In this document: piece after piece, positions 9,899 through 21,770 of the stretch
How positions within the stretch are numbered: the stretch's first letter is position 1
How the letters are laid out: each line of letters begins with the position of its first letter
Source: Lottia gigantea
Taxonomy: Eukaryota > Mollusca > Gastropoda > Lottiidae
Direction of reading: 5' to 3'
Length of the DNA stretch: 64,000 nucleotides
Assembly (NCBI RefSeq): GCF_000327385.1
Contig: NW_008706957.1
Location: 693,408 to 757,407 of the forward strand
Translations under genes and position numbers: made by a program
The notes under the pieces: generated by a model
Databases searched by the model: none
Seen by the model: only the letters and a program-made list of their open reading frames with translations
Told to the model about the DNA's origin: nothing

Positions 9899-12777
9899 TT
9901 AAGCAACAATTAACCAGAAAATAAAGATTATGGCCACCCAGAGAAAGATCCTGGATAAAAACTGTTCTTCAGTATGTTGAGCTGAACCAGGTGGGGCTAT
10001 AATAGAATAGTAATACAATTATAATAATATAACAACATAACTGCAAGATGCTGGTTTCACAAAAACTTAAAGATGGGTTCCCTTATTTTTATTTATGAAA
10101 ATGAATCTGCTAATACTTATATGAATAGAAAGTAGAGATGTTCTAATGGCTTGGAAAAATACCAGTTTGCCCATAATTAATTCATAATTAGCTAAATTTG
10201 ATGAGAATAACCAGCAGAATTCCAATGAGTAATCCATCAAGAATGGTCAAAAAGTCTTATTTTGTTTATCCAGACTGTACATACATGGACATTTATGATT
10301 GGTTAAAACTGTTCCTTATAAGAAAATAATGATATGATTAAGAATACATGAGAATTCATTAATCAAATATTTTGCTTAATTTGACACTTAAAAATAAGGA
10401 AACCCATCTTTAAATTCAGATTTCGAAATAAAATGGGCAAGAGAACTCAAACTTTTTAATGTGTTCTGTGGTCATTTATGGCTTCCATTTTCATCATTCC
10501 CATTTTGTGTCAGATGCTTTTAAATATAGGAACACAATACAATATTATGAAATCGCTATCAGAAGAGGTAAGCATAACATATTTATAAGCTTAGGTCTTT
10601 GTAATATTTACTTCATAAAATGCTTAATTTCAATGGAATGGCAAGACTGATTCTGACCGAAAATTGGAAGGGTGCAAAACAACACAATCAGTGTCCATGA
10701 TATACATATTCGTTGTCGCAGCCGACACTTTCTAATAGCATAGAGAGTAAGAACAATACAGAAAACAACTCTCCTCCCTCAAATTGTGAAATGAATAAAT
10801 TTAGCTATCTTTCCTTTGACTTATCCAGCAATCATAGTAAATGAGCTTTTTGACATAAAATTGCAAACAATAAATTGAAATATAAAACAAAACTTACGAG
10901 GTCCTGGTCGATTATCAGACATATTAAAAGATGAAGTAAAAATACCAAATGGAAAGGCACCAATACCAAAAGAAAACTGAAACCCTGCATCGCCAAAACC
11001 AAAGCCTGGAAAACCCTGAAAAAAGAATCATTTTGATGAGCATGGACAGGTTTTGGACTAACCGAAATCTTAATCATTTTAGGTAAGAAAACATGCATGA
11101 TTAAACGTGTCTTAAACCCTATGCTAACAAATCTGGCCTTACCTGTTCCTCGGACGTGATACACAGACTTCTGCAGGTGCAAACATAAATTGTCACTCTT
11201 TGTGGGAGTTGCTCCAATCCATTTTAGGATCGCTAGGTTATGACTTATTTTCACCATGACAAAAGCCAAATTGGGCATAACTATTGGTATCTTTACATAG
11301 CTCAACAATTAATGAGTAAATCAAGACATTACTGCATGTTCTAATTTAATGACCATGTTCCCGACACTGTACCACAATACAGTTGAGAGATAGATTTTCT
11401 CTTCGTTCAACTCTGTAAGTTAAAGGGACAGATGCGCCATTTTGGGAGGTTGATATTAGTATTGAAAATATATAAATAGTCTTAAGAAGTACAAAAAATG
11501 TACAAAATTTGTATAATTCCTCCAAAAATACTTCAAATTAGGAATATTACTCACTATTTCTATATAGTTCTTTTCTATATATCACAGAGTATCTTAACTT
11601 CATTTTAACATTCTAACGCAGATAATTCTGTACAGATGGATATGAAGACTCAAATTTTGACGGTGAGCTGTGAACACTAATTAATACTGATTGGCCTAGC
11701 TAAGAGAAATTCTGAAGTAAGTATGATTGGTCAAAAGAAATGCGCATCTGTCCCTTTAAGCCTATCTCTAACTTGATGATAAACTTACCCCTGTAGTCTC
11801 TGGTTCAGGGCGTTGACCTTGAGGTCTTGGTGGTAATTTTTCTCTGAAATCAAAATACAAAAAGCTTTTAAAAAACTAGTATTTTAAAATGTATTTGTAG
11901 ATAGAACTTGAAAAATATAGGTGCTTTCAACATTGTTAGTAGGCCTATGTGCACAACCATCGTATCAATACCCATTGCTACCAATATAGTAGGGCCAATT
12001 TTGATTGGACAATATTAAGCTATGAATACGTAATACACCATGACCCCAATCGCTCAATTCTATAGATATATATAACTCTACCTTCTTTCATAAATCATAC
12101 AAAATGTTTAAGGACAGAGAAAACATGCCTCAGTATTCTGGTGACTGGTGAGACACACATTGACATTGTAGACATTGGTACTGTGATGTCTATCAGGAAG
12201 CAAACAATCCTTTTAACAAAGTTCAGATAAATCGAAAATACCTGGGATCTTGTGGGTTAGGGTTACCCCTACCATAAATAGGTATAACTTTGTCTTTACC
12301 AATACCAGCTTTACAAACAGGACATAACTGTCGGTGAGGTCTTGTTTCTAGCCATTGATGTAAACACGGCCAACTGAAAAGAAATTAATACGATCAAATT
12401 AATCATACAGGACCATATTCTTAAGGATCAGAGTGTAGATGGTCTAAAAATGCATAATTTATGAACAGCAATAAGGTAGACATTTGGTTCAAAAAAATTG
12501 GTTGTGCTACCTTAGGTAATATAGAGGTTATAAGAAAACAACATAACACTTCCTCATTGGTCACTTCAGTTTTTCAGCAGTTTTGGGCACAAATACATTA
12601 AGATACATACCAAAATAAATGCCCACACATTGAAACAACTGCATCATGAGCAGTATCTAAACAAATGTTGCATTCGTAAGCAGCAGTTTTATCGTCATCC
12701 TCACCGGGTCCTGCCGAATTCGATCCGCTTCCACTAGCTTCTGCCGACGTTGAGGGTTTTTCAGTGTCACTACTCAT
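9899..12777 (-). CDS. RNF185: RNF185-type RING E3 ubiquitin ligase, 5 exons, 189 aa
   Basis: Complete gene. Exons 12777-12611, 12373-12242, 11843-11789, 11015-10898 and 9996-9899 join in frame (167+132+55+118+98 = 570 nt). All donors are GT (gtatgt, gtattt, gtaagt, gtaagt) and all acceptors are AG. The RING is C3HC4: C36, C39, C51, H53, C56, C59, C73, C76, in [20 protein letters not shown] and [19 protein letters not shown]. The family's [33 protein letters not shown] and [18 protein letters not shown] blocks follow. The tail has a hydrophobic segment (about 133-149) and a C-terminal anchor (about 171-189, [20 protein letters not shown]). Human RNF185 is 192 aa, so length fits. RNF5/RNF185 proteins sit in the ER membrane, and also mitochondria for RNF185, and act in ER-associated degradation. 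The GFGFGD block and length favour RNF185 over RNF5; one gene may serve both roles here. Confidence 0.95.
10070..10410. mobile_element. MITE family 2, complete copy in RNF185 intron 4
   Basis: 341-bp element with inverted ends AAGATGGGTTCCCTTATTTT and AAAATAAGGAAACCCATCTT, flanked by TTAA (or TA) on both sides. It is non-coding and lies in the RNF185 intron between 9997 and 10897. Related copies are at 17658 and 44711. Confidence 0.85.
10586..10712 (+). mobile_element. MITE family 1 remnant
   Basis: Degraded internal piece (CTTCATAAAATGCTTAATTT, CAATGGAATGGCAAGACTGA, ATCAGTGTCCATGATATACA) matching family 1 copies; both inverted ends are lost. It lies in RNF185 intron 4. Confidence 0.5.
11423..11756. 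mobile_element. MITE family 3, complete copy in RNF185 intron 3
   Basis: 334-bp element with inverted ends AAGGGACAGATGCGC and GCGCATCTGTCCCTT, flanked by TTAA (or TA) on both sides. Non-coding. The ends resemble families 1 and 2 in layout (TTAA then a purine-rich start) but the interior is unrelated. It lies in the intron 11016-11788. Confidence 0.82.
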
Positions 12778-13100
12778 TTGAAATAATGTCTAGGTAACTG
12801 TTGAATGAAAAAAAAGCACAATGTAGAGAGTGATATTGTCAATTTGATGCAATTACATGTTATTCTTCATCATCGCAATTTTTCCAATCAAACCGGAAGT
12901 CCACGAATTATTAAATAACGGGAGGTAATTCATATTTCTTAAGGATGTCAGACAACAATAATCTCAACATCACATTATAGACGTGTCAATTAAAAGCTCG
13001 GAGGCATGCATTCACGTACTCTCTGCTTATTATGAACAAAGAAAACTTTTGTTATGCTAGCTGGACTATTTGAATTGATCATACTAATTTTATAGATTTG
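12778..13100. other. 5' flank of RNF185
   Basis: Upstream of the RNF185 ATG on the minus strand and presumably its promoter and 5' UTR. No TATA box or other element was convincing. Beyond 13100 the 66-bp minisatellite begins. Confidence 0.3.
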
Positions 13101-13104
13101 TAGA

Positions 13105-14830
13105 TTACTGCATTTCTGCATTTAACAGTGACTCGGAACAGGATAGTTTTCCAACATAGGCCAAGATAAAGGATAGACTCCGACTTTGGTTATAGATTGA
13201 TAAATTACTACAATGAGACAAAATGTTAATAATAGAGCGACTCCTGGACAAGTAGAACAACAACATATCAACAGAGTGAATCTGATCATGCTTATAGAAT
13301 TCCAGATAACTTCAAGTAGACCAATCAACAGGGTGACTTGTAGGCCTACTACGATTATATGTGTCTAGATTACTACAAGTAGACCAAATGATATCAACAG
13401 AGTACTACGATTATAGGTATCTAGATTACTTCAATTAGTACACCAAATGATATCAACGGTTCTAGATTTATAGATTACTACAATTAGTAGACCAAATAAT
13501 ATCAACAGAATGACTTGTACTACGGTTATAGAATTCTAGATTACTACAAGTAGACCAAAGGATATCAACAAAGTGACTTGTGCTACGGTAATAGGTTTCT
13601 AAATTACTACAAGTAGACCAAATGATATGAACAGAGTGACTTGTACTACGGTTATAGATTTCTAGATTACTACAATTAGTAGACCAAATGTTATCAACAG
13701 AGTGGCTTGTACTACGGTTATAGATTTCTAGATTACTACAATTAGTAGACCAAATGATATCAACAGAGTGACTTGTACTACGGTTATAGATTTCTAGATT
13801 ACTACAATTAGTAGGCCAAATGATATCAACAGAGTGACTTGTACTACGGTTATAGATTTCTAGATTACTACAATTAGTAGGCCAAATGATATCAACAGAG
13901 TGACTTGTACTACGGTTATAGATTTCTAGATTACTACAATTAGTAGACCAAATGATATTTACAGAGTGACTTGTACTACGGTTATAGATTTCTAGATTAC
14001 TACAATTAGTAGACCAAATGATATCAACAGAATGACTTGTACTACGGTTATAGATTTCTAGATTACTACAAATAGATCAAATGATATCAACAGAGTGACT
14101 TGTACTACGGTTCTAGATTTATAGATTACTGCCAGTACTTGCCATGATATAATGGTATAAGTAATGATATTAATAGAGTAAGTAATTGGTTTATACATTT
14201 ATAGCAATTGTATTAGTAATAGTATCATTAGAGTTATAGATGTCTAGATTACTACAAGTAGACCAAATGATATCAACAGAGTGACTTGTACTACGGTTAT
14301 ATATTTCCAGATTACTACAATTAGTAGATCAAATGATATCAACAGAGTGACTTGTACTACGGTTATATATTTCTAGATTACTACAATTAGTAGATCAAAT
14401 GATATCAACAGAGTGACTTGTACTACGGTTATAGATTATAGATTACTGCCATGATATAATGGTATAAGTAATTATATTAATAGAGTAAGTAATTGGTTTA
14501 TACATTTATAACAATTGTATTAGTAATAGTATCATTAGAGTAATCGGACTAAGGTTATAGATTTTAGATTACTAGAAGTACAAAAAGTTTATTAGTGTTA
14601 CTATTTACAGATAGACTCTAGATGTACATTTTATAGATTACTATAAGTAAAGTAAGTGTTTTAGTATAAGATTCGGACTAGGGTTGTATAATTATAGATT
14701 ACTACTATTACAGGAAGTTTATTAGTATCCATATTAACAGTGTCGGACTTGGGCCGATGGTTATAGATTTATAGATTACTACTATTACAGGAAGTTTATT
14801 AGTATTATTATTAACAGATTTTTAATCTCC
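13105..14830. repeat. 66-bp minisatellite block, about 1.7 kb
   Basis: Unit about AGATTACTACAATTAGTAGA, CCAAATGATATCAACAGAGT, GACTTGTACTACGGTTATAG, ATTTCT. The centre (about 13330-14120) is very regular. Both edges degenerate, with a derived spacer (ATAATGGTATAAGTAAT..., 14150-14220 and 14455-14520) itself present twice, which indicates higher-order duplication of a repeat-plus-spacer block. Right-hand units (14560-14830) are strongly diverged. Confidence 0.9.
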
Positions 14831-16800
14831 GACTAAATTGTGGTTAATCGATAATAATAAAAATATAAATATTCTATAATTCTCTATTTCACACTTCAGA
14901 ACTGATTTGAAGTTTCTTATCGTAAAGTGTTCTTCTGGAAACTCTCGATTGTCGCCAACATTGCATGGATGACGCCAATGACATCGATTCTGGTAGACAA
15001 AACTTCCACGGGGTCATTTGCCATTCTACTAGATTTAGAAGGCTTTATAAGCTTTGTTTGTGTTTTTTATTGCAGCTCTCTGATTTTACAACTAGTTTCA
15101 TAGAATTACTTTTTAAATTAATTCTTGCAGGGAATACCAAAAGCTATCATCAAAAAGTCATCCAAAACTCACATTTGATGTTAAGCCTACCCTTTTGCAA
15201 TACCACAACAATGTAAAGTGAACGACCGACCATACATTTTGTTATTGAATGTCTCAAGGGAAAGCCTAACAACAAAGGGTTTCTTCTCTAATCGTGCTAG
15301 ACTGTATTAAAAGACAATTCACGAAATTCTTTATTTCATTCAACTCAAATCTACAATGATTTAACTTTATCGTTTTTTTTTAACAAAGACGTATTTCCCT
15401 TTCGATATATTGAATGATTCTTTGACTTACTTGGCCTATAGACGCCTTTCAATAAATACAAATCAATGTTCAACAATAATCGATTTTGTCGTAAGAAAGG
15501 TGTACACTATTTTGTTAAAAGGGTTTACATGCATTTACCTGAACTAAATCCCGACTTCAACTTAAGGTTCGTTAACTTTGTTTTAACGTTTTATTTTCAT
15601 TACCAAGCCGACAGACCACAGACAATATTCTAAAGTTTACGTACCCTTTAAAGAGTACTCGAGCGCACATTATATATGGATTCTCATGGCTGCCACTTTA
15701 AAATAAACACATACGACCGAATATCACAGTTGCTCACAATTTCAATGGTTTTAAATCCAGTTTGGCCATTATGAGTTCAGTCCGATATAATGCAAATCGT
15801 TTCGTGTTTTTTTTTAAAGGTAGCTATCGTTTCTATCTAGGTCTGACAACATTCTTGTTTAAATCACGTTCTTATCGGAACAATTTGTAACCAATCAAAA
15901 ACAATATATATATACATGCATGGTTAGACAATACAAGTCAATAGTATTTAACCAGTGAATATCCTTGAACTCCTCATATAAAATAAGGAAATCTTTTATT
16001 GAATATAAATTTGATTGGTTGAAATGAAATGACAAGAGATGTATGAAAATTTTATCAGATCATTGATGTGAAGATGAGTAACTTGCAAAAAAAACCGAAA
16101 CGATACATCAATATAGATCTGCCTTTATGCCTTTTTAACCAGGTTTTAAGCACAATCGTAGAAAAGAATTTAAAGACTGTCGGTGGCAATAACAGTGTTA
16201 TAAAAAGGTTATCTGTGATTAATTATTAATATTTCACAGAGTTTGACATTTTAAAAAAAATAAGCTTTATTCTTGGACAATCGAAAGTTCAGTTCCGTTA
16301 AGAATACGCAATTAGTAGCACATATCGATAGCCTCGACCATTCGTGATAATCTCAAAATTGCAGGAATTGGAACCTGTTCGATTTCAGATTGGATTTCAT
16401 ACAGACATGACATAACGACAGAATATTGAATACTTGTTTTCGTGCTACTCTATCATGCTAATATTTAAATACCATTTTTTCTTCTTTAAAAACTACTTAA
16501 CATTTCTAGAGTCAGGCAACATTAAACGTCCATAATGTTAAATACCTTTTCTTTTCAGCTAGGGACTGATTAGACGGAAATATGTCATTATTAGTAAATT
16601 ATTGCGTTGTGGGCATTATGATATGGTGAACTGTTTGTTGGGCGTTTATCAATCAATGGTTATGGTTTGTTTTAATCAATATTATACTACATTAGGACAG
16701 ACTGAACCATATACAATTAGTACTTCATAGTCATTATACTTAACTCTTCTGGATATTAGTCACGGTACCATTTCAGGTAGGGATATTTTAGATCTATGAT
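14831..16800. other. Gene-free AT-rich spacer
   Basis: Only short open frames are seen. One starting at 14965 (MDDANDIDSG...) has no family resemblance. No RNA gene or mobile element was recognised. Confidence 0.35.
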
Positions 16801-16806
16801 ATATAA

Positions 16807-16830
16807 GGTGGTGGGTGGAAGGAGGGAGGG
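16807..16830 (+). other. G-rich tract, candidate G-quadruplex
   Basis: A run of four or more short G-tracts (GGTGGTGGGTGGAAGGAGGG then AGGG) in otherwise AT-rich DNA. The two-G tracts make this weaker than the tract at 16962. Confidence 0.4.
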
Positions 16831-16961
16831 AGTCAGATCTTATAATTTTTTTTTTGTACTATACTGAAAAGAAATATTCAAGGGAAGATATATTTATACC
16901 ATATTTGGTACTCTTAAGTGACCATTGACGTAAGCATTAAGAACACTTTAGTACCAGTTTT

Positions 16962-16996
16962 GAGGGGGAGGGGAGGGGAGGGGAGGGGGTGGAGGG
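16962..16996 (+). other. Strong G-quadruplex motif
   Basis: Five consecutive G4-5 tracts separated by single A residues (GAGGGGGAGGGG repeated, then GTGGAGGG). This fits an intramolecular quadruplex with one-base loops, the most stable class. It is isolated in a region without genes, about 130 bp from a second G-rich tract. Confidence 0.75.
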
Positions 16997-17657
16997 TAAT
17001 GAACTATTTTATAGCCTGTGATCATTTAGTACGATGTGATGCTTGATTGTGATTTTTTTATATGATTATCCTGATTCAGTAGATCCGTTTATGTACCTGA
17101 CGTAACTTTATGGTTTTGGGTTCAATACGTTCATAAACAGCGGTCCGAAAATTTTCGCGTCCTTTGACACGAATGGGAGTATTTTGGCGGAGTAGAATGT
17201 AAAAGTTTTGGTTTCAAAAGTAATATTCAGTTCGGTTGTAGGTTATTAGGTGCGGTTTAATACAATACTTGATTGCGAGCATTGACATTTTCATTTTGTG
17301 GTGGGCGGTTGTCCTGTTTTTTTCTTCTCTATTTTTACACTCAAATAGAAACGTAAAAAACGATGGTTTAGATACATGAATGTAAGGAAAACTTTGGAAA
17401 TATGTGTACATATTTCACAAAAACACAACACTGAATGATAATCAATGAAAATATCAAAAAACTAATATTTGAAGAAATTCCAGGGGCTGAAAATAGAATT
17501 ATGAGAAATGTTTTGTTTTTAGCCGTATTTTTCAATGTTCCCAATTACACTGTAGCTAATTTATGACTAATACTGAAAACTTCACCCATGAAAGTTATCT
17601 ATTCGCGCGAAGAGATAAATATGTTGGTCATATCTCTTACAAGTTTGGTGACATTTA

Positions 17658-17945
17658 AAGATGGGTTTCCTTATTTTTAAGTGTCAAATTAAGCAAACTA
17701 TTTGATTAATTGGTTTTTCTAATGAAATATCATGTATTCTTAATCATATCATTATGTTCTTATTGAATATAATTAATAGTTTTAACCAATCATAAAAATG
17801 TCCATTTATGTACAGTCTGAAAAAAAACCTTTCTTGATCGGTAACTCATTGGAATTCTGCTAGTAATTCTCTTCTAACTTATGCAGTTCATCAAATCATA
17901 ATTACTCCGTCAATTATATGAATGGAAAAAACAAAATTCATTTCA
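17658..17945. mobile_element. MITE family 2, 3'-truncated copy
   Basis: Begins TTAA then AGATGGGTTTCCTTATTTTT and continues with family 2 interior (CAAATTAAGCAAACTATTTG, ATCATGTATTCTTAATCATA, ATAATTAATAGTTTTAACCA). The opposite inverted end is missing, replaced near 17945 by poly-T. Confidence 0.75.
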
Positions 17946-18029
17946 AAATGTTTTTTTTTTTCACCGTTCACAGTCGGATTTTGAGCTTTCATATTCATAT
18001 GTGTCCAAAATTATCAGCGTTTGAAAGAC

Positions 18030-18190
18030 TTTCCTTTCTTGAGACTCTGTCATATATAGAAATAGAAAGTACAATTTTTCATTACAAGTATGCTTGAAAG
18101 AATTATCCGATTTTCATGCAAACTATTTTTATATATTCAGGACCCAAATCAACCACCGAAAGTGGCAAACCTTGGCCTTTGAAGGTTTGC
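18030..18190. repeat. Dispersed repeat, copy 1
   Basis: Shares TTTCTTGAGACT, ATAGAAATAGAAAGT and the later phrase around CAAATC..CC..AAGTGGCAAAC with 58465-58640. Moderately diverged; class unknown. Confidence 0.35.
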
Positions 18191-18514
18191 TACACATAGT
18201 TTTTCTCATTTTATTACACTGTCAAATTTATTACATTGATCAAATACTGTTATCGAACCACCTGCCACCTGTTATAAAACGTAAACACGATGCGGAACGT
18301 GATTTTTTTGTTATACCTTAGATTAATGACTCCAAGGTTATACCGGGTATACTTGTGTTTCAGAATAACTTATGATCAATCTATTACAGTAATTAATTGA
18401 TGAAAATTTGATGACGTCAAATCGTCTAGAAAATCACGATCGTTATAAATGTGTCAGGCTGTAAGATCTGAAACTTAAATTGTAAATAGATTTCTAAATT
18501 TATTATGTTTATCA

Positions 18515-18720
18515 GGGACGTTGATAGCATCAGTTTACTTCATTCCAATTTTCAGTCAGACGTCCGTGGTTCCACAAATGTGTTTTATAACGTCATTAAT
18601 CACAAAATATGCTTGTATTACATAAGGCCCTTCGTTATTAATGACTTTTAATGGAATTTGGTGGAATTACAGGAACCACAGAACTCTGCGTGAATCTTGA
18701 AATGATGGTTTGTGATAAGC
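18515..18720. mobile_element. MITE family 1, rearranged fold-back copy
   Basis: Contains the family 1 block in both orientations: inverted at 18519-18575 (CCAATTTTCAGTCAGACGTC, GTGGTTCC) and direct at about 18655-18700 (GTGGAATTACAGGAACCACA). Outer ends are eroded. The palindromic layout matches the copy at 41185. Confidence 0.6.
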
Positions 18721-19141
18721 ACGAGCGTCATAACAATTTTTAAATCTAGAACATAATGAATATTCATATCTTTTTAATTATAATTATTGAATATGATATT
18801 CAGAAATGACTGAAATTGCATTATCCATTACAGTAATTAATTGATGACTACTTGATTACGTCAAATCTACCTGAAAATCACGTCATAAAGTTTTTAAATC
18901 TGAAACTTAATTAATATTTATGTCTTTTTGAGTAAAATATTTCAGAATCGCTAGGTTTTATTATCCCAATATTACCTTATATTTAAAGATATTTCCCCAT
19001 AAATTACTAACAAAAAGCGAGTAGAATATTTTTTATGATATGAAAATGTGACTAAAATACAGATTTAATTTTTTAACCGTGTTACCTCAATTCATTTGAA
19101 TTCTATAACATAGATCTCGTTAAAAATTCTGTGAACACTAA

Positions 19142-19477
19142 AGGTGCAGGCACACGAGCTGTCTTGGTCGGAGATTTTTGTCTTCGACTCGAATCTTGAG
19201 TAAAATTTCGCGTTGCCCGTGCTTCCACAACAAAATTATCGTACAAGTTTGATAATTGTCTCCGATAATTTTATCGTCTGCAAGACAGACCGTCATCATC
19301 CAATCAGATGCCTTTTCCTTTCAATTGCATGCTCCGCCCGTGAATATCGACAAGGTGGAAAATGACCGACCTGATTTGTTTGTCTCCTCGTGTGCCCGTG
19401 CCAGTCATCGAAACTCAAGACAAGACTCTAATCGGCAACAAAAGTCTCCGACCAAGACCTCTCGATTGCCCGCACCT
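19142..19477. mobile_element. MITE with TAA target duplication, complete
   Basis: 336-bp element unusually GC-rich for this window. Ends are long imperfect inverted repeats: AGGTGCAGGCACACGAG...TCTTGGTCGGAGA at the left and the complement of AGGTGCGGGCAATCGAGAGG, TCTTGGTCGGAGA at the right, extending for at least 50 bp. Both sides are bounded by TAA. A 3-bp TWA duplication is typical of PIF/Harbinger elements; superfamily assignment is inference. An open frame inside (19256-19480) is incidental. Confidence 0.82.
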
Positions 19478-20059
19478 TAAGCCATAATGTTTACAGTCTT
19501 TCTGGCTATTGGAGTCAAGGTAAAAGCTGAATGTCGTAATAGCTTGACATTATAAAGATGGTTAGCCACTATAATCTGTTTTTTCAATTGAATTATTGTC
19601 TAATCGTGCGAATTCCGTCTGTAAATGTCACTTGCGTTAGTCTCTTTAATTTAAAGCTCTCGCTAATAAAGTTTCTTAATTAAAAAATCCATAAATAACA
19701 TGGGCATGAATAATCATCCACAGATAATTTATATCACGTTCAGTCAAAGATATATTTATATTGAACGAAATGCAATCTCCGTATCTCATTTATGGCATTT
19801 ATTTATTTCTATTAAGTAACTAATAAAATAACTGAAATTCGAACATTAAATTAAATTATTATGTCATTTTGGGTCCTTTTAGCATTTGCTGTATAATGGA
19901 CAACTGTTCCGCCAGTTATTGATGTTGATAATTGCCGATAATGGAACAAATTTGTGTAAGGCATTTAAATATTACATTCTATATATTGAAAAGTACTCTA
20001 AAAGGCCTCGTTAAATGCTTTCCGGAATGCAATTACATAATTACTTCGTTTGATTTTCT

Positions 20060-20700
20060 TACTACATGTACGTGACTAAACTGCTCTGGGTGACGTAGCT
20101 GCTATCATTTCAAGTGGTTGATAGCCTGACTTTTTGATACAACTTTCGCTTCAGCTGGGATATCAAATGTCCTTACTAACTGCTTCAACTTACGTGGCTA
20201 CTAAGCTGTCAAGTGACCTAACTTTTTGACTCAACTGTATTGACGTGGATACTCAACTGTCAAACTTCCTAACTGTTTGAATCAACTGCCCTGTCGTCGA
20301 TACTCTGCTGTCAAGTTCTTGAAAATCTGACTACCTGACTCCATTTACGTCGATACTCTGCTGTCAAGTTCTTGATAGCCTGACTATCTGGATCAACTTA
20401 AGTGGCCAATAAGCTGTCAAGTGTCCTGAATTTTGACTCAACTGTATTGATGTGACTATTCTACTGTCAAGTTGTTGATGTCCTGACTATTTGAATCAAC
20501 TTTTCTGGCGTACTCACAATGTTGTCAAGTGCCTGATGCCCTGATTGATTCAGCAGTCCAGCTGTCAAATATTTGACATTGACGCCATGACTATTTGACG
20601 CAACGACCCTTACATGGATACTCTGCTGCCAAGTGCTTGTTTTCCTGTCTACATAACTCAACATCATTGAGTGAATACTGTCAAAAGCTCGATGTCATGT
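20060..20700. repeat. Degenerate tandem repeat, about 60-bp period
   Basis: About ten diverged units built on GCTGTCAAGT, TCTTGATAGCCTGACTATCT, GAATCAACTT and ACGTGGATACT. Unit spacing is roughly 55-65 bp with indels, indicating an old array no longer homogenised. Confidence 0.75.
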
Positions 20701-21299
20701 CTTTGTCGCTCATGCCTACTTTCGTGTCCTGATTGCATGTAGGGCCCATCACTTGCTTTGATATATGTTATTAATGAACTGCTGTGATTTACGTGAAGTA
20801 TCCTCTGCTCTTACGTGGTTTATGTCGTGTTTACATGACTCCACTGTTCTGATTCATACAACGTGACGCAATTGCTGCTTGCTATTTTTGATTGATTTCA
20901 TAATAACTCGCTTCAGTTGGTGATGTAACTTGGCAATGAAAAGTGTTTTCAGAGCGTTATGTTAACAACAATGAACTTAATAATGGTAAAAAGTTTGATA
21001 TTATTAAATAATGGTGTTTGGTTTCAAGGTTATGGTCCCTAATCTGTAATAATTATGATCCAGACCTTAACGATAATTGATAAATAATAATACTAAGTTA
21101 CTTTATTGTAGATTTTTTGGCAGTATATGGGTTGATAATACCGTTATATATAATGAGAATACACAACAGTATTTTACATGACTAAATAATGCCAGTACAT
21201 TACATGATTGTATAGTAATAATATGCGTAAATCGTCGATTTATGTCTTTTCAATGTCTATGAATAAACCAAGTACTATATTACATAAACTTGAAGTTAC

Positions 21300-21770
21300 G
21301 TTTTGATCAGATTGGTTGTTGTTTCCTTTTGGTTGTTTCTGTTGCTGGCTGTGGTTTTGCTGTTATTGTATTTTGTTTGTTGGGGGTGAGATGTTTATGT
21401 CGCTGTAGCTGCTATGACTATTATTGAGTTTTGTGAGATTTTTTTTTTTGGATTTTGTTGTTTTTCTTATGTTGATGATGTTTCTGTTGCTGTAGCTGCT
21501 GTGGTTTGCTTTGTTGTTGGTGGTATTGTCGGCGAAGAAGCTGTTGTTGTCGATACTGTGGTATATGTTTTTATGGTGGATCTTTCTGTTGCTGTAGCTA
21601 ATGCAACTTTTGTTTTTGTTCATTTTGCTGGGAATGTTGTTGTGGCTACTGTGGTTTTTTGTTGCTTTGTTTTTTGTTGGAGATGTTTATGTTGTTTTGG
21701 CTTCTGTAGTTTTTGTTTTTGATGTTTCTTTTGGGGAAGAATCTGTTTCTGTCGATATTGGGTTATCGTT
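21300..21770 (+). repeat. G/T-rich low-complexity tract
   Basis: Dominated by TTGTTG, GCTGTAGCTGCTGTGG and TTTGTTTTTG phrases with very few A or C. Open frames on both strands (V/F-rich on plus, N/K/S-rich on minus) are explained by composition. There is a phrase-level duplication (TTTCTGTTGCTGTAGCT at about 21482 and 21582). Confidence 0.65.

Noticed and set aside
10832-11308. 158-codon minus-strand frame
   Set aside because: It overlaps RNF185 exon 4 in the wrong frame ([12 protein letters not shown] instead of [12 protein letters not shown]) and runs into both introns.
14965-15216. Possible first exon (MDDANDIDSG...)
   Set aside because: Reasonable start context but no recognisable domain, no following exon and AT-rich codon use.
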